Translations under genes and position numbers: made by a program | Source of the DNA: Bacteroidales bacterium | GTDB taxonomy: Bacteria; Bacteroidota; Bacteroidia; Bacteroidales; UBA932 | Direction: 5' to 3' | Length of the DNA: 54,857 nt | Assembly: GCA_017502125.1 (NCBI GenBank) | Contig: JAFVVN010000042.1 | Coordinates: 1-54,857 of the forward strand | The notes under the pieces: generated by a model | What the model was told of the DNA's origin: nothing | The model's input: the letters and a program-made list of their open reading frames with translations, nothing else | The model's database searches: none | Shown here: positions 25,553-37,608 of the stretch, piece by piece | Layout of the letters: the number at the start of each line of letters is the position of its first letter | How positions within the stretch are numbered: the first letter of the stretch is position 1

Positions 25553-27209
25553 ATCTGTCAAAGTCTGATTCTGAAGATTCAAAGGTGACGGGAAGCCTTG
25601 TACATGGATGTGTGAAGGAAATCCTGAAGGCATGAAGATGCAGCCGTTCCTCTTCCATAGCTCCTCCATAGAGCCTGTCTCCCTTTATAGGACGACCAAT
25701 CCCGAGGTGGTGTGCTGAATGGACGCGCAGCTGGTGCGTCCGCCCTGTAACTGGATGAAAGATCACGTCTGCAGTTCCGTCAGGATATGAAGCGGCTACT
25801 TCATATTCGGTAACTGCCGGTTTGCCTCCTGTCCTGTCCACCTTCTGACGAGGACGTTCATCATAGTCAGGAGACAGCGGCAGTTCTATCCTGCCTCGTT
25901 CTCCGGGCCTCATTCCCTGACCGCCTGGGCCTGCCGTAAGTCTGGCATGATATGTCTTTCTGACCATGTGCTCTTCAAATTGCCTTCTAAGCTCGACTGC
26001 GGCTTCCTCATTCCTGGCAAATATCATTATTCCGGAAGTGTCCATATCCAGGCGATGTATTGAATGGATATTCCCTCCATATCGCTCTGTCAGCCATTCC
26101 TGCAGGGATATTCTGCCGTCCAGACCCGGAACGGATGGCATTCCGGCCGGCTTGTCCACAGCCACTAAAGACTCATCCTCATGGATGACGACAGGGACAC
26201 CGGTTCGTTCGTCTGATGCTTCAAGCTTCAGGCCCTGCAGCATATATCCCAGAAGCGGACCGCATTTGCTCGTGCAGGAAGGGTAGAAATGTCCCTGTGT
26301 CCGTACTGCTGTATCAGGAGAGAGACCATACCAGAATTCTCCCATTGCAAGTGGCTGAAGACCATTGAGATAGGCATACTCTAAAAGTTTAGGGGCAGCA
26401 CAGTCGCCAGTCCCTCCGGGAGGGAAAATACCCTCTGATGTGAATATGTCGAGTATGGAGGAAGTGGCTCCGGAAGCATTGTGGACCATGTACTGCCTGA
26501 ATATCCATCGCTGCAGTTCCTCAGACATTTCTGCCCTCATATCCTTGAGATGCGATATTTCTGACATGAAGCTTTCAAGTCTGGTCCTTATCTCGGAAAT
26601 CCTCTTATCCCATGACTGCCGGAGTCTTCGCAATTCCGCCTTTTCATGCTGGCTCTCTCTGGTGAGGATGGAAAGACTATCCTCATCCCTGCATTCCATA
26701 CGCAGTTTTTGTCTTCTGGTCTTCGATTCGGCCATCTTCAGTCTGTAGGCCTGCATTTCCCTGTCTTTGCCCGATTCTGCGGTCAGCAGGGCTGTTTGAA
26801 GCGATTCCAGACCGCATGAGTGCTCCAGGTCTTCGATCTTCCTGTTTATTGCGCTTATTTCCGATTCCCGGCTCTTGAAATATCCTGACGGTTCCAGCAG
26901 GTCGAGCACGGGTGGGACAAAACCGTCGATGTCGCCCTGTCCTCCCACTGATCCGGAAAAGGCCGCAAGATAGCCTATGCTTCCATCGCCCGGAAGTCTG
27001 CACACCAGCACTCCCAGCATCTTTCCCTCTTTGAATCCCCGGCAGACGCAGTCTGGAATCCGACCCTCCGAAATGTCATCCTCGAGTCTGGCGACCACGA
27101 GCCCGGCAGCCTCTTTCACTAAAGGATGCGGGACGTAGCGGAACGGATTTGTGAATCCACCTGAGACGTCAAGGGAAACAGTATCGGGGAATCTGTGTAT
27201 CAGAGACAT
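25551..27209 (-). CDS. RluA-family pseudouridine synthase with large N-terminal coiled-coil extension
   Basis: The ATG at 27209 gives 552 residues (MSLIHRFPDTVSLDVSGGFT); upstream in-frame codons run into nth. The last 200 residues are the catalytic domain: VVIHEDESLVAVDKPAGMPS, the catalytic HRLDMDTSG, VTGRTHQLRVHSAH and IKGDRLYG. The first 330 residues contain a globular part and a charged coiled coil (about 120-235), and a second segment with cysteines (YPSCTSKCGPLLGYMLQGLK). This long form is common in Bacteroidales; its RNA target is not known to me. It overlaps the nth stop by ten bases. Confidence 0.9.
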   Translation of the reverse strand: MSLIHRFPDTVSLDVSGGFTNPFRYVPHPLVKEAAGLVVARLEDDISEGRIPDCVCRGFKEGKMLGVLVCRLPGDGSIGYLAAFSGSVGGQGDIDGFVPPVLDLLEPSGYFKSRESEISAINRKIEDLEHSCGLESLQTALLTAESGKDREMQAYRLKMAESKTRRQKLRMECRDEDSLSILTRESQHEKAELRRLRQSWDKRISEIRTRLESFMSEISHLKDMRAEMSEELQRWIFRQYMVHNASGATSSILDIFTSEGIFPPGGTGDCAAPKLLEYAYLNGLQPLAMGEFWYGLSPDTAVRTQGHFYPSCTSKCGPLLGYMLQGLKLEASDERTGVPVVIHEDESLVAVDKPAGMPSVPGLDGRISLQEWLTERYGGNIHSIHRLDMDTSGIMIFARNEEAAVELRRQFEEHMVRKTYHARLTAGPGGQGMRPGERGRIELPLSPDYDERPRQKVDRTGGKPAVTEYEVAASYPDGTADVIFHPVTGRTHQLRVHSAHHLGIGRPIKGDRLYGGAMEEERLHLHAFRISFTHPCTRLPVTFESSESDFDR

Positions 27210-27844
27210 AGGTTGTTCAGGCGATATTCCCGGCAAAGGTCCTGCAGTCCGCAGCTTTCGCATTTTGGCTTGCGTGCCGTGCAGACATATCTTCCATGCA
27301 GAATCAGCCAATGGTGAGCCTTACCTCTCAGGTGGGCGGGAAAACCTGCAGTCAGATCGCTTTCCACGGCCTCCACATTGCTGCCGTCCGAGAGTCCGAT
27401 TCTTCGTGAAACCCTGAACACATGGGTGTCTACTGCAATGACAGGCTTGTCATAGATGACTGAAGCTATCACGTTGGCCGTCTTGCGCCCCACCCCGGGA
27501 AGGGTTTCGAGCTGGGCGGGTTCGGAAGGGACTTCTCCTCCGAAATCGGAAATAAGTTTCCCTGCCATCCCTATCAGATGCTTTGCCTTGTTGTTGGGGA
27601 ATGATATGGATTTTATCAGTTGGTACACTTCATCAAATGAAGCCTCTGCCAGTTCTTTCGGCGAAGGAAAGCGCGCGAATATCTGAGGTGTGTGCATGTT
27701 GACCCTCTTGTCCGTGCACTGGGCAGACAGTATGACGGCAATCAGAAGATGGAAAGGGGAGTCGTAGTGCAGTTCGCTCTCCGCCCTTTCCATATTTGCT
27801 GAGAACCATTCGGTGACCTTCAGGTACAGTTCCTTCCGTTCCAT
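27200..27844 (-). CDS. nth: Endonuclease III
   Basis: The 214-residue base-excision repair enzyme starts at 27844 (MERKELYLKVTEWFSANMER), ten bases after the ftsE stop; a longer start at 27871 overlaps ftsE. It has the helix-hairpin-helix LPGVGRKTANVI with the catalytic lysine, the catalytic aspartate in VDTHVFRV, and a full [4Fe-4S] motif with spacing C-x6-C-x2-C-x5-C near the end. It removes oxidised pyrimidines and cleaves abasic sites. The gene is embedded in an ftsE - nth - RluA-family string with touching ends, so translation coupling is likely. Confidence 0.95.
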   Translation of the reverse strand: MERKELYLKVTEWFSANMERAESELHYDSPFHLLIAVILSAQCTDKRVNMHTPQIFARFPSPKELAEASFDEVYQLIKSISFPNNKAKHLIGMAGKLISDFGGEVPSEPAQLETLPGVGRKTANVIASVIYDKPVIAVDTHVFRVSRRIGLSDGSNVEAVESDLTAGFPAHLRGKAHHWLILHGRYVCTARKPKCESCGLQDLCREYRLNNLCL

Positions 27845-27854
27845 GTCCGGACGA

Positions 27855-28568
27855 TCAGATGGTGAGTTCAAGGTCTATGACATCGTCTTCCATCTGTTCG
27901 ATGCAGGTCTCTTCCCGGCAGACCATGACCCTGCCCGGATACTTCTCGAAGATCTGTCTGTTGTGGGTGACCATGACGATGGCTGTGCCTTTCTCCTTAT
28001 TGATGCTTGTGAGAAGCTTCATGATTCCGTTGGCTGTCTCATTGTCGAGGTTTCCTGTGGGCTCGTCAGCGATTATCACCTGCGGATCATTGAGAAGCGA
28101 ACGTGCGATAGCGATTCGCTGCTGTTCTCCTCCGGACAGCTGGTGCGGCATCTTGTGGGCCTTGCGGTCCATTCCGACGGCTTCAAGCACGGTCTTTATT
28201 CGTGCCTGCATCTCGTTTTCCGACTTCCATCCGGTCGCCTTCAGAACGAACAGCAGGTTCTCCTCCACACTTCTGTCCATCAGCAGCTGGAAGTCCTGGA
28301 ATACCACTCCCATCTTCCTGCGGAGGAAAGGGATCTCCTTTTCCTTCATGTTGACCAGGTCAAAGCCACACACCTGACCTTTACCCCTTCTCAGAGGGTT
28401 CTCTGCAATGATAGTCCTGATTATGGAGGTCTTTCCGGTACCGACTTTTCCTACTATATAGACGAAGTCGCCCGGATATACATCCATGTTCAGACCATAT
28501 ATGACTGTAGCTTCGCCGTTGATGATGTCGGCGTTCTTGAACGAAATGATAGGAGTCCTGTCTTCCAT
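27855..28568 (-). CDS. ftsE: Cell division ATP-binding protein FtsE-like
   Basis: The 237-residue ABC ATPase has Walker A GKVGTGKTS near residue 39, signature LSGGEQQR near 142, Walker [13 protein letters not shown] near 162 and the switch VTHNRQ. The N-terminal SFKNADIINGEATVIYGLN and the GxxGTGKT form fit FtsE of Bacteroidota. FtsE works with FtsX to drive septal peptidoglycan hydrolysis. No ftsX is next to it, which is common in this phylum. A closely related LolD-type ATPase cannot be fully excluded. Confidence 0.85.
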   Translation of the reverse strand: MEDRTPIISFKNADIINGEATVIYGLNMDVYPGDFVYIVGKVGTGKTSIIRTIIAENPLRRGKGQVCGFDLVNMKEKEIPFLRRKMGVVFQDFQLLMDRSVEENLLFVLKATGWKSENEMQARIKTVLEAVGMDRKAHKMPHQLSGGEQQRIAIARSLLNDPQVIIADEPTGNLDNETANGIMKLLTSINKEKGTAIVMVTHNRQIFEKYPGRVMVCREETCIEQMEDDVIDLELTI

Positions 28569-28593
28569 GTGTAAAAATTAAGATTCAAACATA

Positions 28594-28622
28594 CAAATAT
28601 AGTGGAAAAATGGCTAAATTTG
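28594..28622. promoter_or_regulatory. Divergent -7 elements between ftsE and the TPR gene
   Basis: TATATTTG on the minus strand (28594-28601) lies 26 bp before the ftsE start, and TAAATTTG on the plus strand (28615-28622) lies 28 bp before the TPR gene start. Neither has a clear TTG at the standard distance. Confidence 0.45.
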
Positions 28623-28650
28623 CCACTTTGGTCGTAAACTAAGAAATAAG

Positions 28651-31638
28651 ATGACATATAAAAGGATATTGTTGGCTTTTTCGGCTCTTCTTGCGGATGT
28701 TCTGTTGCTGCTTCCGGCTCAGGATCAGGGACAGTTCAGGGATGCTCTGAAATTGTATGATCACGGAATGTACAGCCGTTCGAGGCTGTATTTTGACGAG
28801 ATGGACAGCAGAAGTCTTTCGTCTGATCCTGAAGGCTATGCCGTGCTCTGTGATGTAAGCCAGCGTGTTCCCGGATACCAGAGGGACATGGACCGTTTCA
28901 TGGAATCCAATCCGCATTCCTCTCTGATTCCTGCCATAAAATATGCTCATGCGTTGAATCTTTTTGACAGTCAAGACTATAGGGCTGCGGGAAAACTTCT
29001 GAACAGCATAAAGATCAAGCATCTCAAGAAGTCTCAGAGGGTGGAATATACCTTCAAGAAGGCTTATTGCTCCATGGAGAACGGTGACATGCAGGATGCA
29101 TTGAAAGGATTTACAGTAGTGGAGAAACTTCCGATGTCGGACTATACGGCTCCTTCGAGATATGCCATCGGATACATCAACTATGACCTGAAGAACTTCG
29201 AAGAAGCTGTCACGTGGTTCGAAAAGTCCTCAAAGGACGGACGTTTTGCCGATCAGTCGGCATATTACATAATGGAGTGCCGTTTCATGCTGAAGGACTA
29301 CAGATATGTCACCACACATGGCGATGAGATATATGCAAAGACACCTCAGGAGCGCAGGCCACAGCTTTCGAGAATAATATCTGAATCATGGCTCGTGCTC
29401 GGCAATGCAGATCAGGCACGCAGATATATGGATCTCAACAATCAGGAAGGTGGTCGTCCGGCAGGAAGGGCCGACTGGTTCTACAGGGGATCCGTCCTTT
29501 ATGCTGTCAAGGATTATGCAGGTGCGATAGATTGCTTCTGCATGATGGGGGAACGCAGGGACTCCATAGGACAGATTGCGAGTTATCAGCTTGGATACAG
29601 TTATGTCCAGACAAGAAACAAGGTGGCGGCTCTGGAGGCCTTCAGGGATGCTTCGCTTCTCGGATACGATGCCGATATCGCGGAGGATGCATATTTCAAC
29701 TATGCCAAGCTCTCCTTTGACCTTAACAGCGACTCCTCGGTGTTCCATGATTATCTGAAGCGGTATTCGGAACTTGACAAGGGGGAGAGGATATATAGCT
29801 ACATAGCTGTTGCAGCCCTTCATAACCGCGATTATGCCGGCGCTCTCGAAGCCTATGACAAGATAGACTACCTGGACGGTGATATGAAGAACAACTATAT
29901 GAAAGCCAACTATCTGAGGGCCGGACAGCTGATTGAAAGGGGCTCATATAGAATGGCCATTCCATGTCTCAAGACGGCTGTCTATTATTCTGCGCGCAAC
30001 AGCCGCTTCAACCAGCTTTCACGTTTCTGGCTGTCGGAGTCGTATTATAGGAACGACCAATACAAGATGGCGCTTACAGGCTTTACTGAGCTCTACAACA
30101 CATCCGCCCTCCATGGCATGCCGGAATCATCCCTTCTTCCATATAACATAGCCTATTGCCATTACAAGAATGGGGATTATGCAGCGGCGCAGAAATGGTT
30201 CTCCACATATCTCGACGAAAGCAGGCCTAAGTACCGCAAGGATGCCCTAGAAAGGAAGGGAGACTGCCATTTCATACAGAAGGATTACAAAGGTGCCTGT
30301 GTTACCTATGACCTGGTGCTGCGTGATTATTTCAATGTGAATGACATATATCCGTACTATCAGGCTGCGCTTTCTTACGGTCTGGAGAAGGACAATGACA
30401 AGAAGATTGCCTTGCTTTCAAATGTTATGGAGGCCTCCCCTGAGTCGAAATTCTACCCTGAGGCCATGTATGAGCTCGGACGCTCCTATGCTGTGAAAGA
30501 AGAGGATGGCAATGCATTCAGGTGCTTCAGCATGATTGCAGAGTCGGTGAAGGACAGTACATTCGTGGCAAAGGCCTATATAGAGATGGGATCCATTTCA
30601 AGGAACCAGTCTCAATTCAATGAAGCTCTCGGGTATTATAAGACCGTAGTGGAAAAGATGCCTTTCTCGGGTTATGCTGAGGATGCCCTGATAGCTATCG
30701 AATCCATCTATCAGACACGTAATGAGCCGGAAGAGTATATTGCATACATTGAAACCATCGGCAAGGGAGCCACAAAGACAGCCGATGAGAAGGAGACCAT
30801 GATATTCAATTCGGCAGAGCAGATATTCCTTTCCGAGAACTACAGCAAGGCTCTGGGTTCACTTCAGTCCTATCTTGACAGGTATCCGGATGGAAAATAC
30901 GGCTATAAGGCGGATTTCTATATGGCGGAATCATATAAGAACCTTGGCAAGCTGGAGCAGGCGTGCGATAGTTACAGAAAGGTGATTTCCGATGGGGAAG
31001 GCTCTTTCGTGGAGCTTTCGATGCTCAATTTTTCGAACATATCATATAAGCTGGAACGCTGGGATGATGCTTATGGAGGCTATTCTTCCCTTTATTCTTC
31101 CGCTCTTCTGGAGAACAACTCGTTTGTCGCCCTGACAGGAATGATGCGTTCCGCTTTCAACGGACACAACTGGGCCAATGCCCTTGCAAATGCGGACAGC
31201 CTTCTTGCTGATTCCCGCTCTGATGAGAATCTCAGACTGGAGGCAGAGTATGTCAAGGCCAAGTCCTATCTGGCCACAAGCCGTAGAAAGGAGGCCTTTG
31301 AAATACTTGAGCGTCTTGCTGCGGATCTCTCACATCCATATGGCGCGGAGGCAGCATATATGATAATTGTGGACTGCTATGACAAAGGCGAGTTCGAGAC
31401 TGTGGAATCCAAGGTGTATGCTTTTGCTGATTCAGGCTCGGCTCATAACTACTGGCTTGCCAAATGTTTTGTGGTTCTGGGAGACTCCTTCGTGGAGAGA
31501 GGAGAGCTGAAACAGGCCCAGGCTACCTTTGAAAGCGTACGTGACGGCTATACTCCGGAAGGAAATCATGATGATGTGCTTGAAAATGTCAATATCAGGC
31601 TTTCGAAGTTGCAAGCGCTTATGAATGAAACTATTTAA
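28651..31638 (+). CDS. Large TPR-repeat periplasmic/outer-membrane protein
   Basis: A 995-residue protein with a signal-like N-terminus (MTYKRILLAFSALLADVLLL). Many tetratricopeptide repeats run along almost its full length, seen as recurring Ala/Tyr helices such as GKLEQACDSYRKVISDGEG, FNEALGYYKTVVEKMPFSGY and YAGAIDCFCMMGE. Such proteins act as scaffolds. It is followed after 14 bp by a gene for a plugless beta-barrel protein, so both probably form one envelope assembly. No catalytic motif is visible, and no specific function can be named. Confidence 0.88.
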   Translation: MTYKRILLAFSALLADVLLLLPAQDQGQFRDALKLYDHGMYSRSRLYFDEMDSRSLSSDPEGYAVLCDVSQRVPGYQRDMDRFMESNPHSSLIPAIKYAHALNLFDSQDYRAAGKLLNSIKIKHLKKSQRVEYTFKKAYCSMENGDMQDALKGFTVVEKLPMSDYTAPSRYAIGYINYDLKNFEEAVTWFEKSSKDGRFADQSAYYIMECRFMLKDYRYVTTHGDEIYAKTPQERRPQLSRIISESWLVLGNADQARRYMDLNNQEGGRPAGRADWFYRGSVLYAVKDYAGAIDCFCMMGERRDSIGQIASYQLGYSYVQTRNKVAALEAFRDASLLGYDADIAEDAYFNYAKLSFDLNSDSSVFHDYLKRYSELDKGERIYSYIAVAALHNRDYAGALEAYDKIDYLDGDMKNNYMKANYLRAGQLIERGSYRMAIPCLKTAVYYSARNSRFNQLSRFWLSESYYRNDQYKMALTGFTELYNTSALHGMPESSLLPYNIAYCHYKNGDYAAAQKWFSTYLDESRPKYRKDALERKGDCHFIQKDYKGACVTYDLVLRDYFNVNDIYPYYQAALSYGLEKDNDKKIALLSNVMEASPESKFYPEAMYELGRSYAVKEEDGNAFRCFSMIAESVKDSTFVAKAYIEMGSISRNQSQFNEALGYYKTVVEKMPFSGYAEDALIAIESIYQTRNEPEEYIAYIETIGKGATKTADEKETMIFNSAEQIFLSENYSKALGSLQSYLDRYPDGKYGYKADFYMAESYKNLGKLEQACDSYRKVISDGEGSFVELSMLNFSNISYKLERWDDAYGGYSSLYSSALLENNSFVALTGMMRSAFNGHNWANALANADSLLADSRSDENLRLEAEYVKAKSYLATSRRKEAFEILERLAADLSHPYGAEAAYMIIVDCYDKGEFETVESKVYAFADSGSAHNYWLAKCFVVLGDSFVERGELKQAQATFESVRDGYTPEGNHDDVLENVNIRLSKLQALMNETI

Positions 31639-31652
31639 TACTAATGTTACAT

Positions 31653-33425
31653 ATGAGGAACATATTTGTTACATGTGTTTTCTGTGCCTTTTTCGGTGCT
31701 TTTCAGGGGCTGTATGCACAGAGTCTTGATCCCACAGTGGAGGTGACACGTGAGTATGAGGGAAAGCTGGTGGAGACCCATAAGCCTTCACTGGAAATGT
31801 CGGTTCCGGACTCGGTCACTCACTTTGCCCTGGACTTTGACTACTCGGTCTTTGAGAATCCATATAAGGGTTCCTATGACTTCAATCCATACCTCCTGTC
31901 GATGAAACCTTCAGCTACGGATATGGGCGAGAAGGAACTCTACCTCAAGGCTGGTGCCGGCTATCAGCTGCATCCTGAACTTGACTTTGTCTGGTCTCCG
32001 GATTTCAAGGATCCCGGGCTTAATGTTGACGTATATGCACTTCACAGATCCTTTGTGGGCAGGTACTGGAAGATCGAACCCGATCTCAGTCATGGTGGCA
32101 AGGCTTATCTCATGGACAGGATGCCTAAGGGTTCATCAGACCGCACATGGGCTGGTCATGACCTCCTTACCCGCGCCGGAGCAGATCTGAGATATGATTC
32201 AAAGGGAGTGGCAGTGGATTTCGGTGCCGGCTATTATGGTCTGGCCCAGAAGGACCGGTGGTGGAAACGCGGTTTCAATGCCCTTGATGCAAGATTCGGA
32301 CTTTCAACCAAGCCGAAGACATCGGAGTCAATGGCTCTGGATATAGATGCCGTATACAGACTTGCCGGTGACCGCATGGCTGGAACAGACGGTCTTTCCG
32401 AACAGGTTCTTGATTTTGGCATATCAATGGGTCCCATCGTCAAGGGTGCCCATAAGTTCCTTCTGGACCTGGGCCTGAATATGGCGCATTACAGCAAGTC
32501 TCTTAATGCCAGTGCAGCCGGAATATCCGTTGTTCCTCACTACATCTACCGCACAGACAGGCTGCATCTCGATGCAGGGCTCCGTATCGTCAAGATTCTC
32601 CGCGGACCTGACAACGGTAAGCTGTATGCCACTGAGGGGCAGCTTCTCTATCCTGATGTCACTTTCCACTACATCGTGATCCCTTCAGCCATGCGATTCT
32701 ATGCTACAGCCGGAGGCGGCAATACCATTGACACCTATTCGTCCATTCTTGAGACGAATCATCACATGAACTATATGGCTGCATCCCTTCCGTTGGACTG
32801 CACTCTGGAGCGCATATCCCTGACAGCCGGTCTGGACGGTCGCATATCTTCGAAGTTCAGCTATAATCTCAGAGGCGGATACGTCAACTATGGAAATGCG
32901 CTGCTCGATGCTGTGCTCATGAGGAGGACTGACCTTGTGGAGAAGACTACGGAGGCTGTACCGACATATGAGTACAAGCCATACAACAAGTGGTTCGTCG
33001 CAATGGACTGCTGTTTCAAGATAGAGGAATTCCTTTTTGATGCGTCCGTGTCATACAACCACGCCTGGGGAAAGGTATTTGAAGGCTTTCATAATGAGGC
33101 TGTGCTCAGGCCTGCCCGCCTGACTGGAGACGTGGCTCTTGAGTACAACTGGAGAAGAAGGATATTTGTGGGTGCGGACTGCAGTTTCTCAACTGCCAGA
33201 AAGGGAGAATGGTCAATGAAGGGAGCCAATGAGGAGGAGATTCTCGGATACACCATGACGCTGCCTGGCTATGCTGATCTCGGGGTGTATGCGGAATATG
33301 TGACTTCCGGTCTTCTGTCATATTGGCTGCGCGCCGGCAATCTCTTGAATATGACCATTCAAAGGAACCCGCTTTATGCAGAAAAAGGCATTTATTTTAC
33401 TGTCGGAATAAGCTTAAGTTTGTAA
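31653..33425 (+). CDS. Outer-membrane beta-barrel protein (TonB-receptor-like barrel without plug)
   Basis: The 590-residue protein has a signal peptide (MRNIFVTCVFCAFFGAFQGL, cleavage near AQS at about 23). A short N-terminal stretch follows (VPDSVTHFALDFDYSVFENP). The rest is made of amphipathic beta strands in a TonB-receptor-like barrel pattern (YLKAGAGYQLHPELDFVWSP, DFGAGYYGLAQKDRWWKRGF). There is no plug motif. The C-terminus is YFTVGISLSL. The ATG at 31653 is preferred over that at 31644 because it gives a cleaner signal. It forms a tight pair with the TPR gene. Confidence 0.82.
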   Translation: MRNIFVTCVFCAFFGAFQGLYAQSLDPTVEVTREYEGKLVETHKPSLEMSVPDSVTHFALDFDYSVFENPYKGSYDFNPYLLSMKPSATDMGEKELYLKAGAGYQLHPELDFVWSPDFKDPGLNVDVYALHRSFVGRYWKIEPDLSHGGKAYLMDRMPKGSSDRTWAGHDLLTRAGADLRYDSKGVAVDFGAGYYGLAQKDRWWKRGFNALDARFGLSTKPKTSESMALDIDAVYRLAGDRMAGTDGLSEQVLDFGISMGPIVKGAHKFLLDLGLNMAHYSKSLNASAAGISVVPHYIYRTDRLHLDAGLRIVKILRGPDNGKLYATEGQLLYPDVTFHYIVIPSAMRFYATAGGGNTIDTYSSILETNHHMNYMAASLPLDCTLERISLTAGLDGRISSKFSYNLRGGYVNYGNALLDAVLMRRTDLVEKTTEAVPTYEYKPYNKWFVAMDCCFKIEEFLFDASVSYNHAWGKVFEGFHNEAVLRPARLTGDVALEYNWRRRIFVGADCSFSTARKGEWSMKGANEEEILGYTMTLPGYADLGVYAEYVTSGLLSYWLRAGNLLNMTIQRNPLYAEKGIYFTVGISLSL

Positions 33426-35482
<2,057 letters not shown>

Positions 35483-35483
<1 letters not shown>

Positions 35484-37507
35484 TGGAGAAAATCAACTTT
35501 CCTAAAAGGTTCAGGGTCTATCTGCCGTTGATCGCAATTCTTGTGCTCATGGTCTTTCTGATGCCCCGCACTCCTAAGTTCCATTTTGACTATAGGAAGG
35601 GCTCGCCGTGGATGTATGAGACTTTGATTTCGCAGTTTGATTTCCCGATATTGAAAACCGAGGCTCAGCTTCAGGAGGAGCGTGAGAAAGTAGGATCAGT
35701 CGTGGTTCCATACTACAGGCTTGATCAGAATGTCCACACACAGATGGAGGCCAGGCTGGCTTCTGTCGACTTCGGAAAACATCAGGAAATCGGGCATAGG
35801 CTCTCTATCGCTTTGTCGGAGATATATTCCCGTGGTGTTCTTGCTGCATCCTCAGCTTCACCTCAGACTTCTTCCGGACTTATATTCATCCAGAAGGATA
35901 AAAGAGCTATAAAAGTTCCTGTCGCTGAGGTATATACTCCTGAGACTGCCTTGCAGAAGATATATGCCTCCGTGCTGGAAGTATCTCCTCAGACACTTGC
36001 CGATTCTCTGCTTACGGCTATAGGGGTCTCGGAACTTGTCGTTCCCGATCTCATCTTCGACCAGCAGACCACGGATCTTGTTCATGAGGAAAGCATAGAT
36101 TTCATTTCTCCTACGCTCGGAATAGTTAAGACGGGACAGGTCATCGTCTCTAACGGTGAAATCGTTACAGCTGAGGTGGAGCAGCTTCTGGATTCGTATA
36201 AGGCTGAATATGACATCAACATGGGTTACAGTGGCCATATTGCCTTTCAGTGGCTTGGCAACATCCTCATTGCCTTCTGTCTGGTTCTTGTACTCTTCCT
36301 TGCGATATATTATTGCAATTACTCCATATTCGATGACTACAACAAATATCTTTATCTGTTGATGGTCTTCACCCTTGCGGCGGCAGGCTCCTCGATAGTG
36401 GCGAGGATCAACCCGTCACTGTTCTACCTGATGCCGTTCACTCTTATATCCCTCTACCTTCTGGCCTTCTTCTCAAAGAGGATGGTGTTCTCGGTATATT
36501 TCATCTCCCTTCTTCCGATGCTTGTCTTTGCACCGAATGGAATGGAACTCTTTGTCATGTACCTTGTGGCAGGAGCGGTGGGAATGCTTGTATTCGGATT
36601 CTTCAACAGGGGATGGCTTCAGTTTGTCACTGCACTCATCGTCTTTGCCGTGCTGGCACTTGTATGGGGAGCCTTCAGACTCACTGACGGTACGAATGAG
36701 CTCAATGACTATCGCGTGGTCATCGACATGTTCCTGGGTTCACTTATGTCTGTGGCCGGATATCCTCTTATCTTCCTGTTCGAGAAGATGTTCAAGCTGG
36801 TATCCAACACAAAGCTCGTGGAACTCAGTGACACCAGCAACAAACTGCTCCGCGAACTCGCAGATAAGGCTCCGGGAACCTTCCAGCATTCTCTCCAGGT
36901 GATGAATCTCGCCGATGCGGCAGCCAGGTCCATCGGAGCCAATGTGGCTCTCATCCGTGCCGGTGCCCTTTATCATGACATAGGAAAGATAAGCAATCCC
37001 CAGTGCTTTACGGAAAACGAGAATCCGGGAGTACGCTACCATGAGGGATTGACTCCTAAAGAAAGTGCTCAGGAAATCATAAGACATGTGACTGACGGAA
37101 TGGCCATGGCTGACAGATATGGACTTCCTCAGGTGCTGAAAGACTTCATCATCACCCATCACGGCACTTCGAACACCGGATACTTCTATAATCAGTATCT
37201 CAATGAAGGAGGTGATCCTGAGGATGTTGCAGATTTCTTCTACAAAGGAAGCAAGCCGTCTACGAAGGAGCAGGTCATCCTCATGATATGTGATGCGGTG
37301 GAGGCTGCATCCAGAAGTCTCAAGGATTATTCGACAGAAAATATAGCCAGACTCGTTGATGCAATCATTGACGGAAAGTCTTCTGCCGGACAGTTTACGG
37401 AAGCGGATATTTCCCTGCGTGAAATAAACACGGTCAAGGAAGTGCTGAAGTCTTACCTGCAGCAGATGTACCACTCCCGGGTGGCCTATCCTAAGCGCAG
37501 GAAGTGA
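35483..37507 (+). CDS. 7TM-HD phosphodiesterase, PgpH-like (c-di-AMP hydrolysis candidate)
   Basis: The 674-residue membrane protein starts with one helix (about 12-29), followed by an extracytoplasmic domain to about 245. A cluster of seven helices comes next (about 252-440; for example LGNILIAFCLVLVLFLAIYY). An HD domain at about 470-640 has FQHSLQVMNLADAA, the metal site HDIGK, and further histidines in FIITHHGTSNTGYF. This matches the 7TM receptor with HD hydrolase family, where PgpH degrades cyclic di-AMP to pApA. The ATG shares one base with the gyrB stop. The substrate is inferred from the family. Confidence 0.9.
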
Positions 37508-37510
37508 TAT

Positions 37511-37541
37511 TTTGAAGTCTCGCAAATAATGATTACTTTTG
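37511..37541 (+). promoter_or_regulatory. Promoter of tig
   Basis: TTTG (37511-37514) and TACTTTTG (37534-37541) are 19 bp apart, a full match. The leader to the tig start is about 60 bases long and carries an alternating purine-pyrimidine tract at 37551-37570. Confidence 0.75.
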
Positions 37542-37608
37542 CGGGCTTTTTGCGTGCGCGTACGCGTGCGAACGACTGAAATGAAAATAAGATTAAAGAA
37601 TTGAAGAT

